A stretch of 64,000 nt of DNA, taken from the NCBI GenBank assembly GCA_018398575.1, contig JAGTXZ010000005.1, positions 62,001 to 126,000 of the forward strand, read 5' to 3'. The notes beneath the pieces were generated by a model, which saw only the letters and a list, made by a program, of their open reading frames with translations, had not been told where the DNA came from and searched no databases. The position numbers and the translations under genes were made by a program. Shown here piece by piece: positions 54,765 through 64,000 of this stretch (positions are counted from its first letter, which is position 1; every line of letters begins with the position of its first letter). The stretch comes from Ampelomyces quisqualis (Eukaryota; Ascomycota; Dothideomycetes; Pleosporales; Phaeosphaeriaceae).

Positions 54765-56554
54765 GAGACGCGCCTGGGGTTGATTGTGTGCTTTGTGGGG
54801 TAGGTTGACGGGTTGTGGTCCTTCGAAAGCGGGTTAGGAACAGAACATTCGCTCGTCATGAACCGTACGGGCACACATCGTGACTCGGCAGCGCACCCAT
54901 ACATTGTGACTGCTTAGAGATTCCCAGGTATATGCACTAGACAAGCAGAGCGATTTTGCACTACGTGTCTGTGACTTGCACATTCACTGCCTTCCACAGG
55001 CATTTGCAATCCCAAGCATGTTTGTATCACAATGGAAATCATACGGTGATCTGTTGTTACAAGACTCTTCGTGATGGTTTGATGGAATTTATGCGCGGAC
55101 TCTATACAAGACTCAGTGTCTACTCCGGGAAGCTAGGTGAGCCCCAAAGCGACGCGGGTCTCCATCGAAGAACTCTTCTGGTATTCAGTATTCTCCCCAG
55201 CCAACGCACATCCACTCTTCGAACACCTCGACCAATGTTGCGAGGGAGACGAGTCCAACTCAATCATTACGTTCAGCCATGTTCAGTCGATTGAACCTAC
55301 GAAACGACCAGAGTCTCTTTTCTCCCATGTGCCCTGCAATAATTGCCATCTGCTTCAAACGTGTGCCTCATGTGGCATGACCGTGGACTCTCGAGCATGC
55401 CCCCAATGCTAGTCAGCGACGATGCGAGCCTCAGCTCTCGTAAGCGTTTTGCAACAAATCTGCCTTGGTGGGAATGCCGCATCGCTTGTTTTCAGCATGA
55501 TTAAATGATCTTTAACGCGATCAGAAGTCGATTGTGATGGAATTCTTGTGTGGCGTCCTGGCAGGGTCACCGCTTATTCAACACAGACACTAGTTCCTTT
55601 TCAGACTATTTTGGACGATGGCGTCATGGGGGTACAAGAACGGCTGTTGTACACAACAATATCACGACATATCGCCAACCTCGACTTTTATCGTTGGCTT
55701 CTCCAAAGTATGCAACGCCGTCGTCTTTGCCGACTTGATTCCGTTGTCTTCCTCGACGTCCTCGAAGATGATTCCCCCATCAAATTACCCCTGGTGCCGG
55801 CAAAATGGGTAATGTGCTGAGGCAAACCCACGAGAGCTGGCGCATAAACACACGCTATGCTCCATCTCAACGCCGTTGGCTGGCGAATATCGAGCTGGAA
55901 AATCTCGTCGTCATGTCGTACTCATCTTGACCGAAAGAAACACTCGCCGGTGCACACTCGCCGCAAGCCACAATGTTTAGAGGACCGGAATTCGGTGTTT
56001 GCTGGTGAGATTAATCTCACATTCTGCCTGCGAGAAGGTGTTCGGTGAGACGTTAGGATGCAAGATAGATTGCCGTGCAAGGTTTGATTGCGGTGCGCTA
56101 CGAGTCCGACCCTGACGACCCAGGAACCAGGAAATTGAAGATCTCTGCAGGCAAAGATTTCAGTCACAGAGTATGACGCCAGATCCTGTGAATCAATCTT
56201 CATTCACGCACGGAATAATGCTTGACTCAACCCAGTCGATTGTTGCCAAATTATTTTCTCGCGCCACCATTCAACGACCTGGCATGGGACCTGCATCGCA
56301 CGTAGGTTACTCATTATCCGGGGAATCAAGTCCCGAATATTGCTACTGATGTGCACTGTGCCTACATATCCTGGAAGACGCTTGGAAATCGCCCCGCTAG
56401 TCGCGCCGCCGTCCCGAGGTCCAAGCCGGCTGATTTGTGGATTAGTCTGGAGACTCCGCAAATGGCCTGGGTGTAGGCAGGGCTGAAATCTTGGACATCA
56501 ACGGGATGTAACGCATGTGGAAATGATGCATGGAGATGTCGTTGCCATGGGCCC

Positions 56555-56561
56555 GGTTAAA
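56555..56561 (+). promoter_or_regulatory. Candidate XlnR/Xyr1 site upstream of the xylanase gene
   Basis: GGTTAAA fits GGNTAAA, about 150 bp before the start codon of a GH10 xylanase gene. A single short match; binding is inference. Confidence 0.35.
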
Positions 56562-56642
56562 CACGTGCATGCGCGAACCGTGTGGACGGACGGATTAAAT
56601 GAGAAGAAGGGAGCTAGAAGGCGTGGATTAACCGTGGTGTGG

Positions 56643-56648
56643 TATATA
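56643..56648 (+). promoter_or_regulatory. TATA box of the xylanase gene
   Basis: TATATA 62 bp before the ATG at 56710. Confidence 0.5.
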
Positions 56649-56709
56649 TGCTCAGGGCAGACATTACACGGACTGTTCAGGTCAGCCAACCTCGAACCGA
56701 GACCTCAAG

Positions 56710-57993
56710 ATGCATTTCTCAAACATCGTCGCCGGTCTGGCGCTCATCAGCTCTACTGCTGCTGTACCGTCGCCACCACACGCCCCTGCTGGTCCTTCAC
56801 GGCCTCCTCTAGTTCCGGCTCCGCCAGCACCTCCAGCTCCTGGATACCCGGATCATCCTGCTCCTCCCAAGCCCTCGGCCGGTGGTCCTAAGCCACCACT
56901 CCATGGCGGTAAGAATGACACTCTCTACCAGGCCATTGTGAAGCGCAGACGTAGCTACATCGGTACTGCCGTGACGCTGCGCAACGAGACGAAAGAGTTG
57001 GACATCATCAAGACCGAGTTCAACTCCATGACGCCCGAGAACGCCATGAAGTGGGAGTCAACAGAGCCGTCTCAGGGAATCTTCACTTTCGCTGATGGCG
57101 ACCGCCACGCAAACTTTGCCAAAGACAACGGCCTCCAACTCAGATGCCACACTTTGGTATGGCACTCGCAACTGCCGCTCTGGGTGTCTCAGGGCGGATT
57201 CGACAACGCCACTTTGATCCAGGTTATGGAGGACCACATTAAAGCTCTTGCTACCCGATGGGCAGACAACTGCAACCAGTGGGACGTTGTCAACGAGGGT
57301 ATGTTGCACATGGCCTAGATCAACCATATCTAACAATTCGTAGCTCTGAACGAGAACGGTACCTACCGCTCCAGCGTCTTCTACGAGACCATTGGCGAGG
57401 CCTATATTCCGATTGCTTTCCGTCTCGCCAAGAAGTACGCCCCCAAGGCCCTTCTTTTCTGTAAGTACCCAATCCATTCGGAAAAGCATGCACAGAATAC
57501 TAACCACTTCCAAGACAATGACTACAACATCGAGGACAACGGCAACAAGACTGCCGGAGCTGTCCGCATCGTGAAGCTGATCCAGTCCTACGGCGTCCAC
57601 ATCGACGGTGTCGGCTACCAAGGCCACTTGACCTCTGAGCCCACCAACACCAACCCCGGCTCCGCCCCCGACCAGGCTACCCTCGAAGCTGCTCTCCGCG
57701 CCACCGCCAATCTCGGCGTCGACGTTGCCTACACTGAGCTCGATGTCCGTCTGAACACCACCACCGTCAACGAGGCTGCCATTGCGCGTCAGACTGCCGT
57801 CTGGGAGAATGTTGCCCGCGCATGCTTGAACGTGAAGCAGTGCATTGGCATGACTGTGTGGGGCGTGAGCGACAAGTACAGCTGGATCCCCGGTGTTTTC
57901 AAAGGTGAGGGTAAGGGTTTGTTGTTCGATGGCGATTACAACAAGAAAGAGGCTTACTATGGCTTCAAGAGGGGTATTGAGGGACCCAAATAG
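56710..57993 (+). CDS. Secreted GH10 endo-1,4-beta-xylanase
   Basis: Hydrolyses xylan in plant cell walls. Exons 56710-57298, 57344-57460 and 57515-57993 give 394 residues. The signal peptide MHFSNIVAGLALISSTAA is followed by a ~45-residue Pro/Ala/Gly-rich stretch (to ~66) instead of a carbohydrate-binding module, then the GH10 barrel: EFNSMTPENAMKWESTEP, LRCHTLVWHSQLPLWV, WDVVNEALNENGTYR with acid/base Glu196 at the first splice junction, YNDYNIEDNGNKT across the second, GYQGHLTSE, and YTELDVR with nucleophile Glu310. MTVWGVSDKYSWIPG closes the domain. Both catalytic residues are present, so it should be active. Confidence 0.95.
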
Positions 57994-58840
57994 GTCATTG
58001 ATCATACAGGAGTGGTTTGCTTGTAGACTTGTATTCTTGTATATTGTAGTATGACCGAGTACATGTCAAAGCATGGACTCGTGGCTGAAGAACCATGCCA
58101 GGCCAGCTGAGCACGAAAGGGTCACGAGCAGCCAGCAAAGCGGTGTAGAATGACCGGTTGCGAGCGGAAGTCAGTTGCGTGAGTTGCAGAGGTCAGAATT
58201 TCGTAGACGCTTTTCGTATTCATCCTGGTCTGAAACACAATGGATACAGCGGCCGGAAATTCAGTTAGTCGAGATGTACATAACCTGTACTGTGGTATAT
58301 TGGAGACGGTGTGATTTTAGTCAAAGATTGTCCATGAAGCGAGGTTGGAGACGGACATGTTGCGTCGCGTTCGAGGTAACGCCAAGATACGCTTTACTCG
58401 ATGCGTGTATGACGTCATCGTCTCAGAAGTTGAGTGAACAAATCAGATGCAAATTCTCAGAACCGCATGTTGTGGATTGAGAATGTAAAGCTGTATCTTC
58501 TTGAATGCACCGAGTTCTATGATTGGTCTCCGAAATGGTGGCCATCCTGGAAATTCAACTCTGAAATGAACGGACTGTCCAAGCCATCCTTGGAGAAATG
58601 AGCTCTATGATCGTTCATGTCATGGCTAATTGATCACTGGAGTCGGCCCTAAGCACAAATTGTGGGATTCACATGCTGACCAAGACCTGCACGCAAGGGC
58701 GTTGATCGCGTTCACGGCTACGTCATCAGCTTTGGTGCCCTGTTCTTAACCTCAATTTCGTCTCGCCAAACCGAACCACCTGCATCCTCAACCAGACAAG
58801 CCAATCCAAAATTTTCCAGCACATATAGCAAATCTTAAAC
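57994..58840. other. Intergenic, nothing recognised
   Basis: 3' flank of the xylanase and promoter of the next small gene. Short open frames only. No RNA gene seen. Confidence 0.4.
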
Positions 58841-59389
58841 ATGGGCCTCTTCAGCAGCAGCACCGAGAAGAGCACCGCGGCACAGTACCCCGTGAACCCC
58901 GACATCACCCGGCAATCAGGCTCCGGCGCTGAGCAAGATCGCTATGGCTCACACTTTGGCGCCAGCACCGAAAGGATCGAGCAGGGCATCAACAAGGGCG
59001 TGGACAAACTGAAGGAGGCGGCACTGTACCAGGGCCAGGGCGCGGAACAGGACCGCTACAACGCACACTTCAGCCCTGCCGCACATTCGATTGATGCACA
59101 AAAGGTCGAGAAGGCGGCAAAGAGTCTAATGGAGAAGGCCAAGGGCAACACAAAGACATCTTCCAGCTTTGGCCTCGGCTACGATGGCCAGCAGCGGGCG
59201 AAGCTGTTGGCCGGTGGGAACGGTTCTGGCGCCGAGCAGGTATGTTGATGCCTTCGTTGGGAACTCGAATGTTGCTAATCGGTGTTACAGGACCAGTACG
59301 GCGGCCACTTTGGACTCGACCGCGGCACCGTCGAGAATGCTGCGAAGCGAGTGCAGAATGGCGCCCGTAATGTTCTCGAGAAGAACTAG
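58841..59389 (+). CDS. Small protein with three AEQD-x-Y-x-x-HF repeats
   Basis: Exons 58841-59239 and 59291-59389 (intron 59240-59290) give 165 residues. No family recognised. Three copies of a short motif stand out: GSGAEQDRYGSHFG (~27-40), GQGAEQDRYNAHFS (~66-79) and GSGAEQDQYGGHFG (~129-142), the last split by the intron exactly at AEQ|D, which confirms the splice. Between copies lie amphipathic helices rich in Lys, Glu and Ala (IEQGINKGVDKLKEAALY, QKVEKAAKSLMEKAKG). The protein is hydrophilic and soluble, without signal peptide. The composition resembles stress-related, LEA-like or Hsp12-like proteins, but that is only a suggestion. Confidence 0.75.
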
Positions 59390-59732
59390 CCTCGCGAGTT
59401 TCACACATCGACTGCCTTACTGACTGACCGGCAACGACACGCCCAAAACTTGTGTACAACAATAACTAGCATTGCCGTGGATCAAAATGGACATGTATAT
59501 TGTATTGCATGAGTGGAAGCATACAATAAAATTACCATTCAAAGCTCCATCTTCCAACTCGTACTTGGCACCAACACGTACATGCACGTGACTCGGTGGA
59601 AAGACATGGATTTCCTGGCTAGAATGTTCATTTGCGACCTTGCTTTACTCCAGCGTGTAGAATGTGCAAAGCCATTCGCAAGACTAATTCATGCAATTCT
59701 CATCACAGACACAAAGAAAACTATCTTCCAAA
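59390..59732. other. Convergent intergenic region
   Basis: 3' flanks of the repeat protein and the 733-residue orphan. Nothing recognised. Confidence 0.4.
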
Positions 59733-61934
59733 TCACCAGTTCCTCCGAACAAGAAAGTCGTCGAGTCGGGCTACATGACGCCGAAGGAACGATTTGCAGG
59801 GCTGCTCGCCATTGACCACGCCTTCTCGGTATTTCTCGCCGCCCTTGCCTGCGAAAATCTTCGTGACTCCGCCAAATGGAATGTAGCGCTTGTGCTTGGG
59901 CTTGGACATGCGCTCAGCACGATACTCGCCGCCGAGACCTGGTGCGCTCGCGACACGCCGAAGACTGCGATCCCGAGGGGGGAACTGAAAGTCTCGATTC
60001 AAGCGACCGCGCTCATCCTCAGCTACCTTGGTGGACGTCAGCTTAGAAAAGTGCGCGGAGATGCGCTTCAGATAGCTACTCGGCCTCGTACGCTTCTGCC
60101 CAGTGGCGTCGCTATCCTGCTTCCACGACTTCTGAGACGGCATGATTGTGGGGAAGTACAGATCGCCGCGGATCATGTCGTCTTCTACGTCGGTGTCGTT
60201 GTCATTCGCGTCCTCCTGGGAAGTAGTGGGCTGTGTCGACGGGCGCGGCATGATTTCTGCGCGTGTGGACACTTCGTCGCCATCGCTGCCATTGGCATAG
60301 TCGAAGATCGATCCCACATCTTCAGCAATGACACGGATCGCTCCACCATGTGGCGGCTCGTATACGGTAGGCTGCAGTAGGACTTTGTCATCAACGGACA
60401 TGGAGCAGTCCTCTTGTAGATATTCCTCCTTTTCCCCCGTCATCACATCGTCAGCCGGCAGTTTGTTGCCATCCAGGACGAGATCATTAGAGTCGTATGT
60501 GATAGAAACCTTGGCTGACGATGTGGATCCAAAGCCAGGAGCAAGTTGAACCGTGGTCCATTCTTCTTCTGTCTCGGGAATCTTACCCGTTGCATAAGCG
60601 GCATCGTAGACTGCGACGCCGTGGTTGCGGCCAGCCAATTCCATACAACTCAAGGCGTATGTGTTACGCGAGCCGACCCAAGAGAACTGCGCAGGGTCCG
60701 GAGTTCGGTCGGACTCTTGTCGAGACTGGAAAGAGGTACCAAAGTTGAACAGCGACATCGCATTGCTGACGCGGAGTGTCTCGTCCGCTGAAGACGCTAT
60801 GTACTCTTCTACTGGATTCCACGAATCAGATGCCACAGTCGAGTGGGAATCTGTGGAATCTCCAGATGTCACGCGTTGGTGGCCAGACTTTGACCGCGCT
60901 TCTGGGAGCTGCCAAGAAGACGATGTTGACTCGGAGGGGTGGTGACTGGGCCCCAGATCCTTACTTTCGAACAGTTCTCGTGAAGGACCAGCTGTACTCT
61001 GACCATCTACCTTCATGGGCTTCATCATATCCGAAAAATCAGAGACGGTCGTCTTGTTGCGGTGATGCTGCCGTAGAAGAGTTGTCGACGAGTTGCCAGA
61101 GGACTCGACTTTCTCATCAGCTAGATGGTGCTGTCGGGATAACCCCTGGCCCAGATTATCAATTGGCGGCTGCTCTGATGATGAGAGATTCATCATCTGT
61201 GCATGGGAAAGAGTGCGCAAAGGGATGTACGTGCTGTCTTCGAAAACACCAGCTGGGCTCTTCGGAAGCTGTGAAGGCAAAGCCGTACGATCAGTCTGAC
61301 TCAGCATCGAGCTGCCAGACAAAGACTTGGAAGATGGAAACCCGAGCTGCGGTTCTTTCCGGATTTGTTGGCTCCCCGTTCGCGTGTGAGGATGCTGATA
61401 TGATGCTTGAGATGCCTTCGAGGGCAAACCCCAAGGCGAGTACGATGCCAAGTTCTCTTCAGAGGTCGAAACATGTTGATTTGCAACCCCTTGAGGCGTG
61501 ATATCGCTGGAAGCGATCTCTGTGGAGTCTTCGCGACTGATTTGTGAAGGCTTCGATAGACTACCATCTGGTATGAAGAGCCCCTCCATAGTTAGATTGG
61601 TAGTTGTTGGCACTTGCGGGCGAGGGAAGGCGGAGGCAATCCACGGCGGCCGGCAGATTCTCCTGGGGTGTTGAGGGTTGACAAGAACTAGAGTTGATGC
61701 TGAGGTGGGGATTTGTGGTTTTAGCAAGAAGAACGGGTCGATGACATACGGGCAGGCCAGTCCCAATGAGGCACAATGTCGAAGGCAGAAGCTGCTCAGG
61801 CAGCACAGTTGGCCAAGTTGCTCCTGGGGTGATTCACCTGCACCCACAACGGTCACCACCGACAGAGTTCCCGCTGAACGACCATGTGCGTGAGACTTTT
61901 CCCGAGGCGTGATAAATCTCCTTTGCCCACTCAT
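59733..61934 (-). CDS. Hypothetical protein, Ser-rich and disordered
   Basis: Long open frame of 733 codons. Met at 61934 opens it, but the first ~115 residues look non-coding, and Met at about 61589 (MEGLFIPDGSL) is a likelier start, giving ~618 residues. No family recognised. Mostly Ser/Thr/Gln-rich. A central stretch looks ordered: RNTYALSCMELAGRNHGVAV, then YDAAYATGKIPETEEEWTTV. Acidic DNDTDVEDDMIRGD precedes a basic C-terminal third (YLKRISAHFSKLTSTKVAED, RSLRRVASAPGLGG). The C-terminus is Arg-rich (FLRRHVARLDDFLVRRNW). Probably a cytosolic or nuclear regulatory protein, without further evidence. Confidence 0.6.
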   Translation of the reverse strand: MSGQRRFITPREKSHAHGRSAGTLSVVTVVGAGESPQEQLGQLCCLSSFCLRHCASLGLACPYVIDPFFLLKPQIPTSASTLVLVNPQHPRRICRPPWIASAFPRPQVPTTTNLTMEGLFIPDGSLSKPSQISREDSTEIASSDITPQGVANQHVSTSEENLASYSPWGLPSKASQASYQHPHTRTGSQQIRKEPQLGFPSSKSLSGSSMLSQTDRTALPSQLPKSPAGVFEDSTYIPLRTLSHAQMMNLSSSEQPPIDNLGQGLSRQHHLADEKVESSGNSSTTLLRQHHRNKTTVSDFSDMMKPMKVDGQSTAGPSRELFESKDLGPSHHPSESTSSSWQLPEARSKSGHQRVTSGDSTDSHSTVASDSWNPVEEYIASSADETLRVSNAMSLFNFGTSFQSRQESDRTPDPAQFSWVGSRNTYALSCMELAGRNHGVAVYDAAYATGKIPETEEEWTTVQLAPGFGSTSSAKVSITYDSNDLVLDGNKLPADDVMTGEKEEYLQEDCSMSVDDKVLLQPTVYEPPHGGAIRVIAEDVGSIFDYANGSDGDEVSTRAEIMPRPSTQPTTSQEDANDNDTDVEDDMIRGDLYFPTIMPSQKSWKQDSDATGQKRTRPSSYLKRISAHFSKLTSTKVAEDERGRLNRDFQFPPRDRSLRRVASAPGLGGEYRAERMSKPKHKRYIPFGGVTKIFAGKGGEKYREGVVNGEQPCKSFLRRHVARLDDFLVRRNW

Positions 61935-62143
61935 TCACAATCTCGACCTCAACTTGACGCACCCATACCTCACAACTCTTTTGTCGGAGCGATATGACCA
62001 TGTTTGGACAACGCCAAGACAGCCTCTATCTGCAGCCCAATACGCCTCTACTGAAAAAAGAGTCCATGGAAAAGACGTCACCCACTTCTGAAGACGCGTC
62101 TGGCGAGTCCGGAAGATAACCTCGCAGGCACGGCCATGCCACA

Positions 62144-63328
62144 ATGCTGGAGTTCATTGACCAGAAGGTGAGCAGAGAGCATGCTGGGCAGCCACAATGT
62201 ACTGACGACAGCCAGCGGACCGAGCTTCAGCTCTTTGGATCTGAACAGAACATGTCCACGCTTCAAGATCTTAGTAACCTGCTGTATACGCGCGAACGGC
62301 TCCAACAGCTGGGGTGTACATTTACCATCCATGGCGAGCTGAGTACGTTTGGGGACCCCAAAAGGCTTCAAGAGTTCGAACAGTTGCTGCGACTTGGTCC
62401 AATTTACGACGAACAGTGGAGGATGTTCTTCAACAAAGATAAGGCTGCCGTGCCTGTGCAAGAAGCAATGATGTGGTCAGACATGCGGACTTTGAAACGT
62501 GTGCTCACCAACGAGAGCGTTATTTTCGGTGCTGATCATCAAAGAATGAACCATGGAGCTGGAAGTGCCAAACTCTTTCGTTTGTGCGCAGCTTACGACG
62601 ATCTGCACAAATTGTGGTCAGCGGCGATCCCAGCTCGTACCTTGACGCCCATTCCGGAGCGTGAACAGGATGACTCAATCGATGATAGCGGCTGTTACAT
62701 GGACGAAGAGGTTGATGGCTTTGTCGAGGGGGTTGATGACTTGCCGACAAGGACAGGAGAGTTCAATGACTCTAAAGGGAGTCTGCCTCGAAACATCGGC
62801 TGGCGTTTCAGTGACGAAATCACTCCTCTAGCGGATGCTCGAAACCGTACCTCCATGAGCGATGACGGTCTCGCCGAATTGGAAGCTGACGTGGCGGCCG
62901 CCGTGGCTGTGCAACGTCTGTCCATGAATCTTAGCGAGAAGAAGTCCAAACGCGAAGACTCAAAAGGCTCCGGCTGGTCGGCATTCAAGACTCGACTGCG
63001 ACACGGCCCATCTCCTCTCCAGGTAAGCTGTGGTTGCACACACAAGGCTTCAGCAGAGCGACTGATGGAGGCGCAGAACGTAGCCACGACCAGCACCAGC
63101 GTGGAGCAGAGTCACGAAATAAAGACAGAGTCTCGCCGAAATCATGTTAGTAGCCTTGGGTCTGAAGACAGTAGGAATTCCGCAACAAATTCCGCGACTA
63201 GATTGCGGAAAAGCGCGGAGGCAAAAGGAGGAAAGAAAAGCCGCAAGGGCTGGTGGCGCGGAATGTTTGGGAGGACTTCTGATCAGACGGCGAATGAAAA
63301 GCACACTCATGTGGGAGGTTGGTGGTAG
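62144..63328 (+). CDS. Hypothetical protein; possible extended N-terminus cut by a stop
   Basis: 394-residue open frame, no family recognised. The first half looks ordered and helical: NMSTLQDLSNLLYTRERLQQ, GDPKRLQEFEQLLRLGPIYD, QWRMFFNKDKAAVPVQEAMM, AKLFRLCAAYDDLHKLWSAA. The second half is disordered, with acidic SIDDSGCYMDEEVDGFVEGV, and the C-terminus is very basic (KKSRKGWWRGMFGR). Upstream in the same frame another Met (62000) opens 39 coding-like codons ending at TAA 62117-62119, nine codons before Met 62144. That could be an upstream ORF or the broken N-terminus of this gene. Divergent from the preceding orphan. Confidence 0.55.
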   Translation: MLEFIDQKVSREHAGQPQCTDDSQRTELQLFGSEQNMSTLQDLSNLLYTRERLQQLGCTFTIHGELSTFGDPKRLQEFEQLLRLGPIYDEQWRMFFNKDKAAVPVQEAMMWSDMRTLKRVLTNESVIFGADHQRMNHGAGSAKLFRLCAAYDDLHKLWSAAIPARTLTPIPEREQDDSIDDSGCYMDEEVDGFVEGVDDLPTRTGEFNDSKGSLPRNIGWRFSDEITPLADARNRTSMSDDGLAELEADVAAAVAVQRLSMNLSEKKSKREDSKGSGWSAFKTRLRHGPSPLQVSCGCTHKASAERLMEAQNVATTSTSVEQSHEIKTESRRNHVSSLGSEDSRNSATNSATRLRKSAEAKGGKKSRKGWWRGMFGRTSDQTANEKHTHVGGWW

Positions 63329-64000
63329 AAGACATCTGTATCTGGCAGATAGGATGGGTCTGGAATCCGCGAGGGTGATTTACAAAGTGAAACAATATAA
63401 CACTCTGAAGCTTGCTTTCTTGCCTGATTTGCGCGAGGCATTGTCGTTCGAGGATGAGTGTGACATATCCAGCAAAGTGATCAAGAAAGAGCTCGCTTAC
63501 TTAACCACGGCAAGATTGATGAATTGTACGATAGCAGTAGGGAGTTTGGCGAGGGTTTTGATCCCTACATTTGAGACGCGTGACGTCATAGGCTTGGCCC
63601 GTCCATTGTGGCCGCCACGACTACCCTTCCCGACCTCAAACATCCCACAACGCGCGCTCCAAGTCATCTTCCCTGTCACTGCTATTCCATGCAGGATCTG
63701 GGCCTCAGAATGGAGTATGATGAGTGGCCATTCAACTCTCGCCTAGAGGTCCCTCGACACGGACTCGAGAACCAGCAGACAAACCACGGAAGTTTTCACA
63801 TCTCATAGCTTTCTCATTGTTCGTCACGAGTGATCCATAATTTGGGGCGTTTCTTCACTGGGCCTCTCTACAAAGGAAGATGAGTTGCTCAAATCTGATT
63901 GATGATTGTTTGATACTGGCGCCGAGGGCCCTTGGTGCTAAGCAAAAATTGGGGTTATGTTGACAATGTCATGGTAAGTATGCTGCAGAGAGATGGGGTG
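63329..64000. other. End of window, nothing supported
   Basis: Several open frames shorter than 200 codons overlap here without recognisable sequence or splice support. A gene entering from outside the window cannot be excluded. Confidence 0.35.

Larger units (their letters stand above)
54765..56709. other. About 1.9 kb with no supported gene; xylanase promoter at its end
   Basis: A plus-strand frame at 55137-55412 ends with three CxxC pairs (CNNCHLLQTCASCGMTVDS) but has no ATG and no recognisable 5' exon. Other frames are short. GGTTAAA (56555-56561) matches the XlnR/Xyr1 site GGNTAAA, and TATATA at 56643-56648 lies ~62 bp before the xylanase ATG. Confidence 0.45.

Noticed and set aside
55137..55412. 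Cys-rich frame ending in three CxxC pairs, possible zinc protein
   Set aside because: Begins without ATG, no convincing upstream exon, and only the last 30 residues look patterned. Left as unsupported.
57058..58005. 315-codon frame antisense to the xylanase
   Set aside because: Passes through the introns and catalytic exons of the GH10 gene in reverse. Val/Leu-rich mirror composition, no motif.
1..64000. tRNA genes, rRNA, CRISPR arrays, biosynthetic cluster
   Set aside because: No tRNA A/B-box fold, rRNA segment or spaced direct-repeat array was recognised by eye, and no polyketide, peptide-synthetase or terpene core enzyme is present. A tRNAscan or covariance search would be decisive.

Overview
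The window is nuclear DNA of a filamentous ascomycete (Pezizomycotina, most likely Dothideomycetes). The reasons are short introns of about 45-80 nt with GTANGT...CTAAC...YAG signals, dense genes on both strands, fungal-type families (Seb1, Yhm2, Crt10, Laa1, SRPK-like kinase, GH10 xylanase), a TSC2 orthologue, a U2 snRNA close to the S. pombe sequence, and a decayed Tc1/mariner element. The class assignment is inference; no species can be named from sequence alone. | Layout. 1-7.4 kb: 5' part of a Seb1/Nrd1 CTD-binding gene, mitochondrial citrate synthase, a small secreted Cys-rich protein, a deleted Tc1/mariner element with intact inverted repeats, and the Yhm2 citrate/2-oxoglutarate carrier. 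8.2-16.4 kb: Crt10-like protein, DUF1275 membrane protein, secreted bicupin oxalate decarboxylase, two small membrane hypotheticals. 16.6-27.4 kb: eight-exon LAA1 (HEATR5), then a mitochondrial/peroxisomal block (TACO1/YebC, PET100, enoyl-CoA isomerase, CCDC90/DUF1640 protein). 27.8-39.3 kb: tuberin (TSC2), CSE1 exportin, SRPK-like kinase, Rab GTPase. 40-49.9 kb: CTL/PNS1 transporter, gamma-tubulin complex GCP2, secreted amidohydrolase, SDR, orphan protein. 50-53.5 kb: accessory, decayed region with a truncated APH-type kinase, a U2 snRNA gene, an inverted partial U2 copy interrupted by an intron-like insert, and a frameshifted sulfotransferase-like relic. 53.6-64 kb: NMNAT-like nucleotidyltransferase, GH10 xylanase, a three-repeat small protein and two orphan proteins. 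| Themes. Citrate synthase makes citrate in the mitochondrial matrix and Yhm2 exports it, and the two genes lie 2.7 kb apart. TACO1 (COX1 translation) and PET100 (cytochrome oxidase assembly) are convergent neighbours. LAA1, the Rab, tuberin and GCP2 are ordinary trafficking, growth-control and cytoskeleton genes. The most unusual locus is the U2 pair at 52.1-52.7 kb: one apparently intact snRNA gene faces a partial head-to-head copy whose 5' region is split by a 54-nt segment carrying every signal of a spliceosomal intron. Gene models below are spliced by hand. Exon lists were checked for frame, but splice sites remain predictions.
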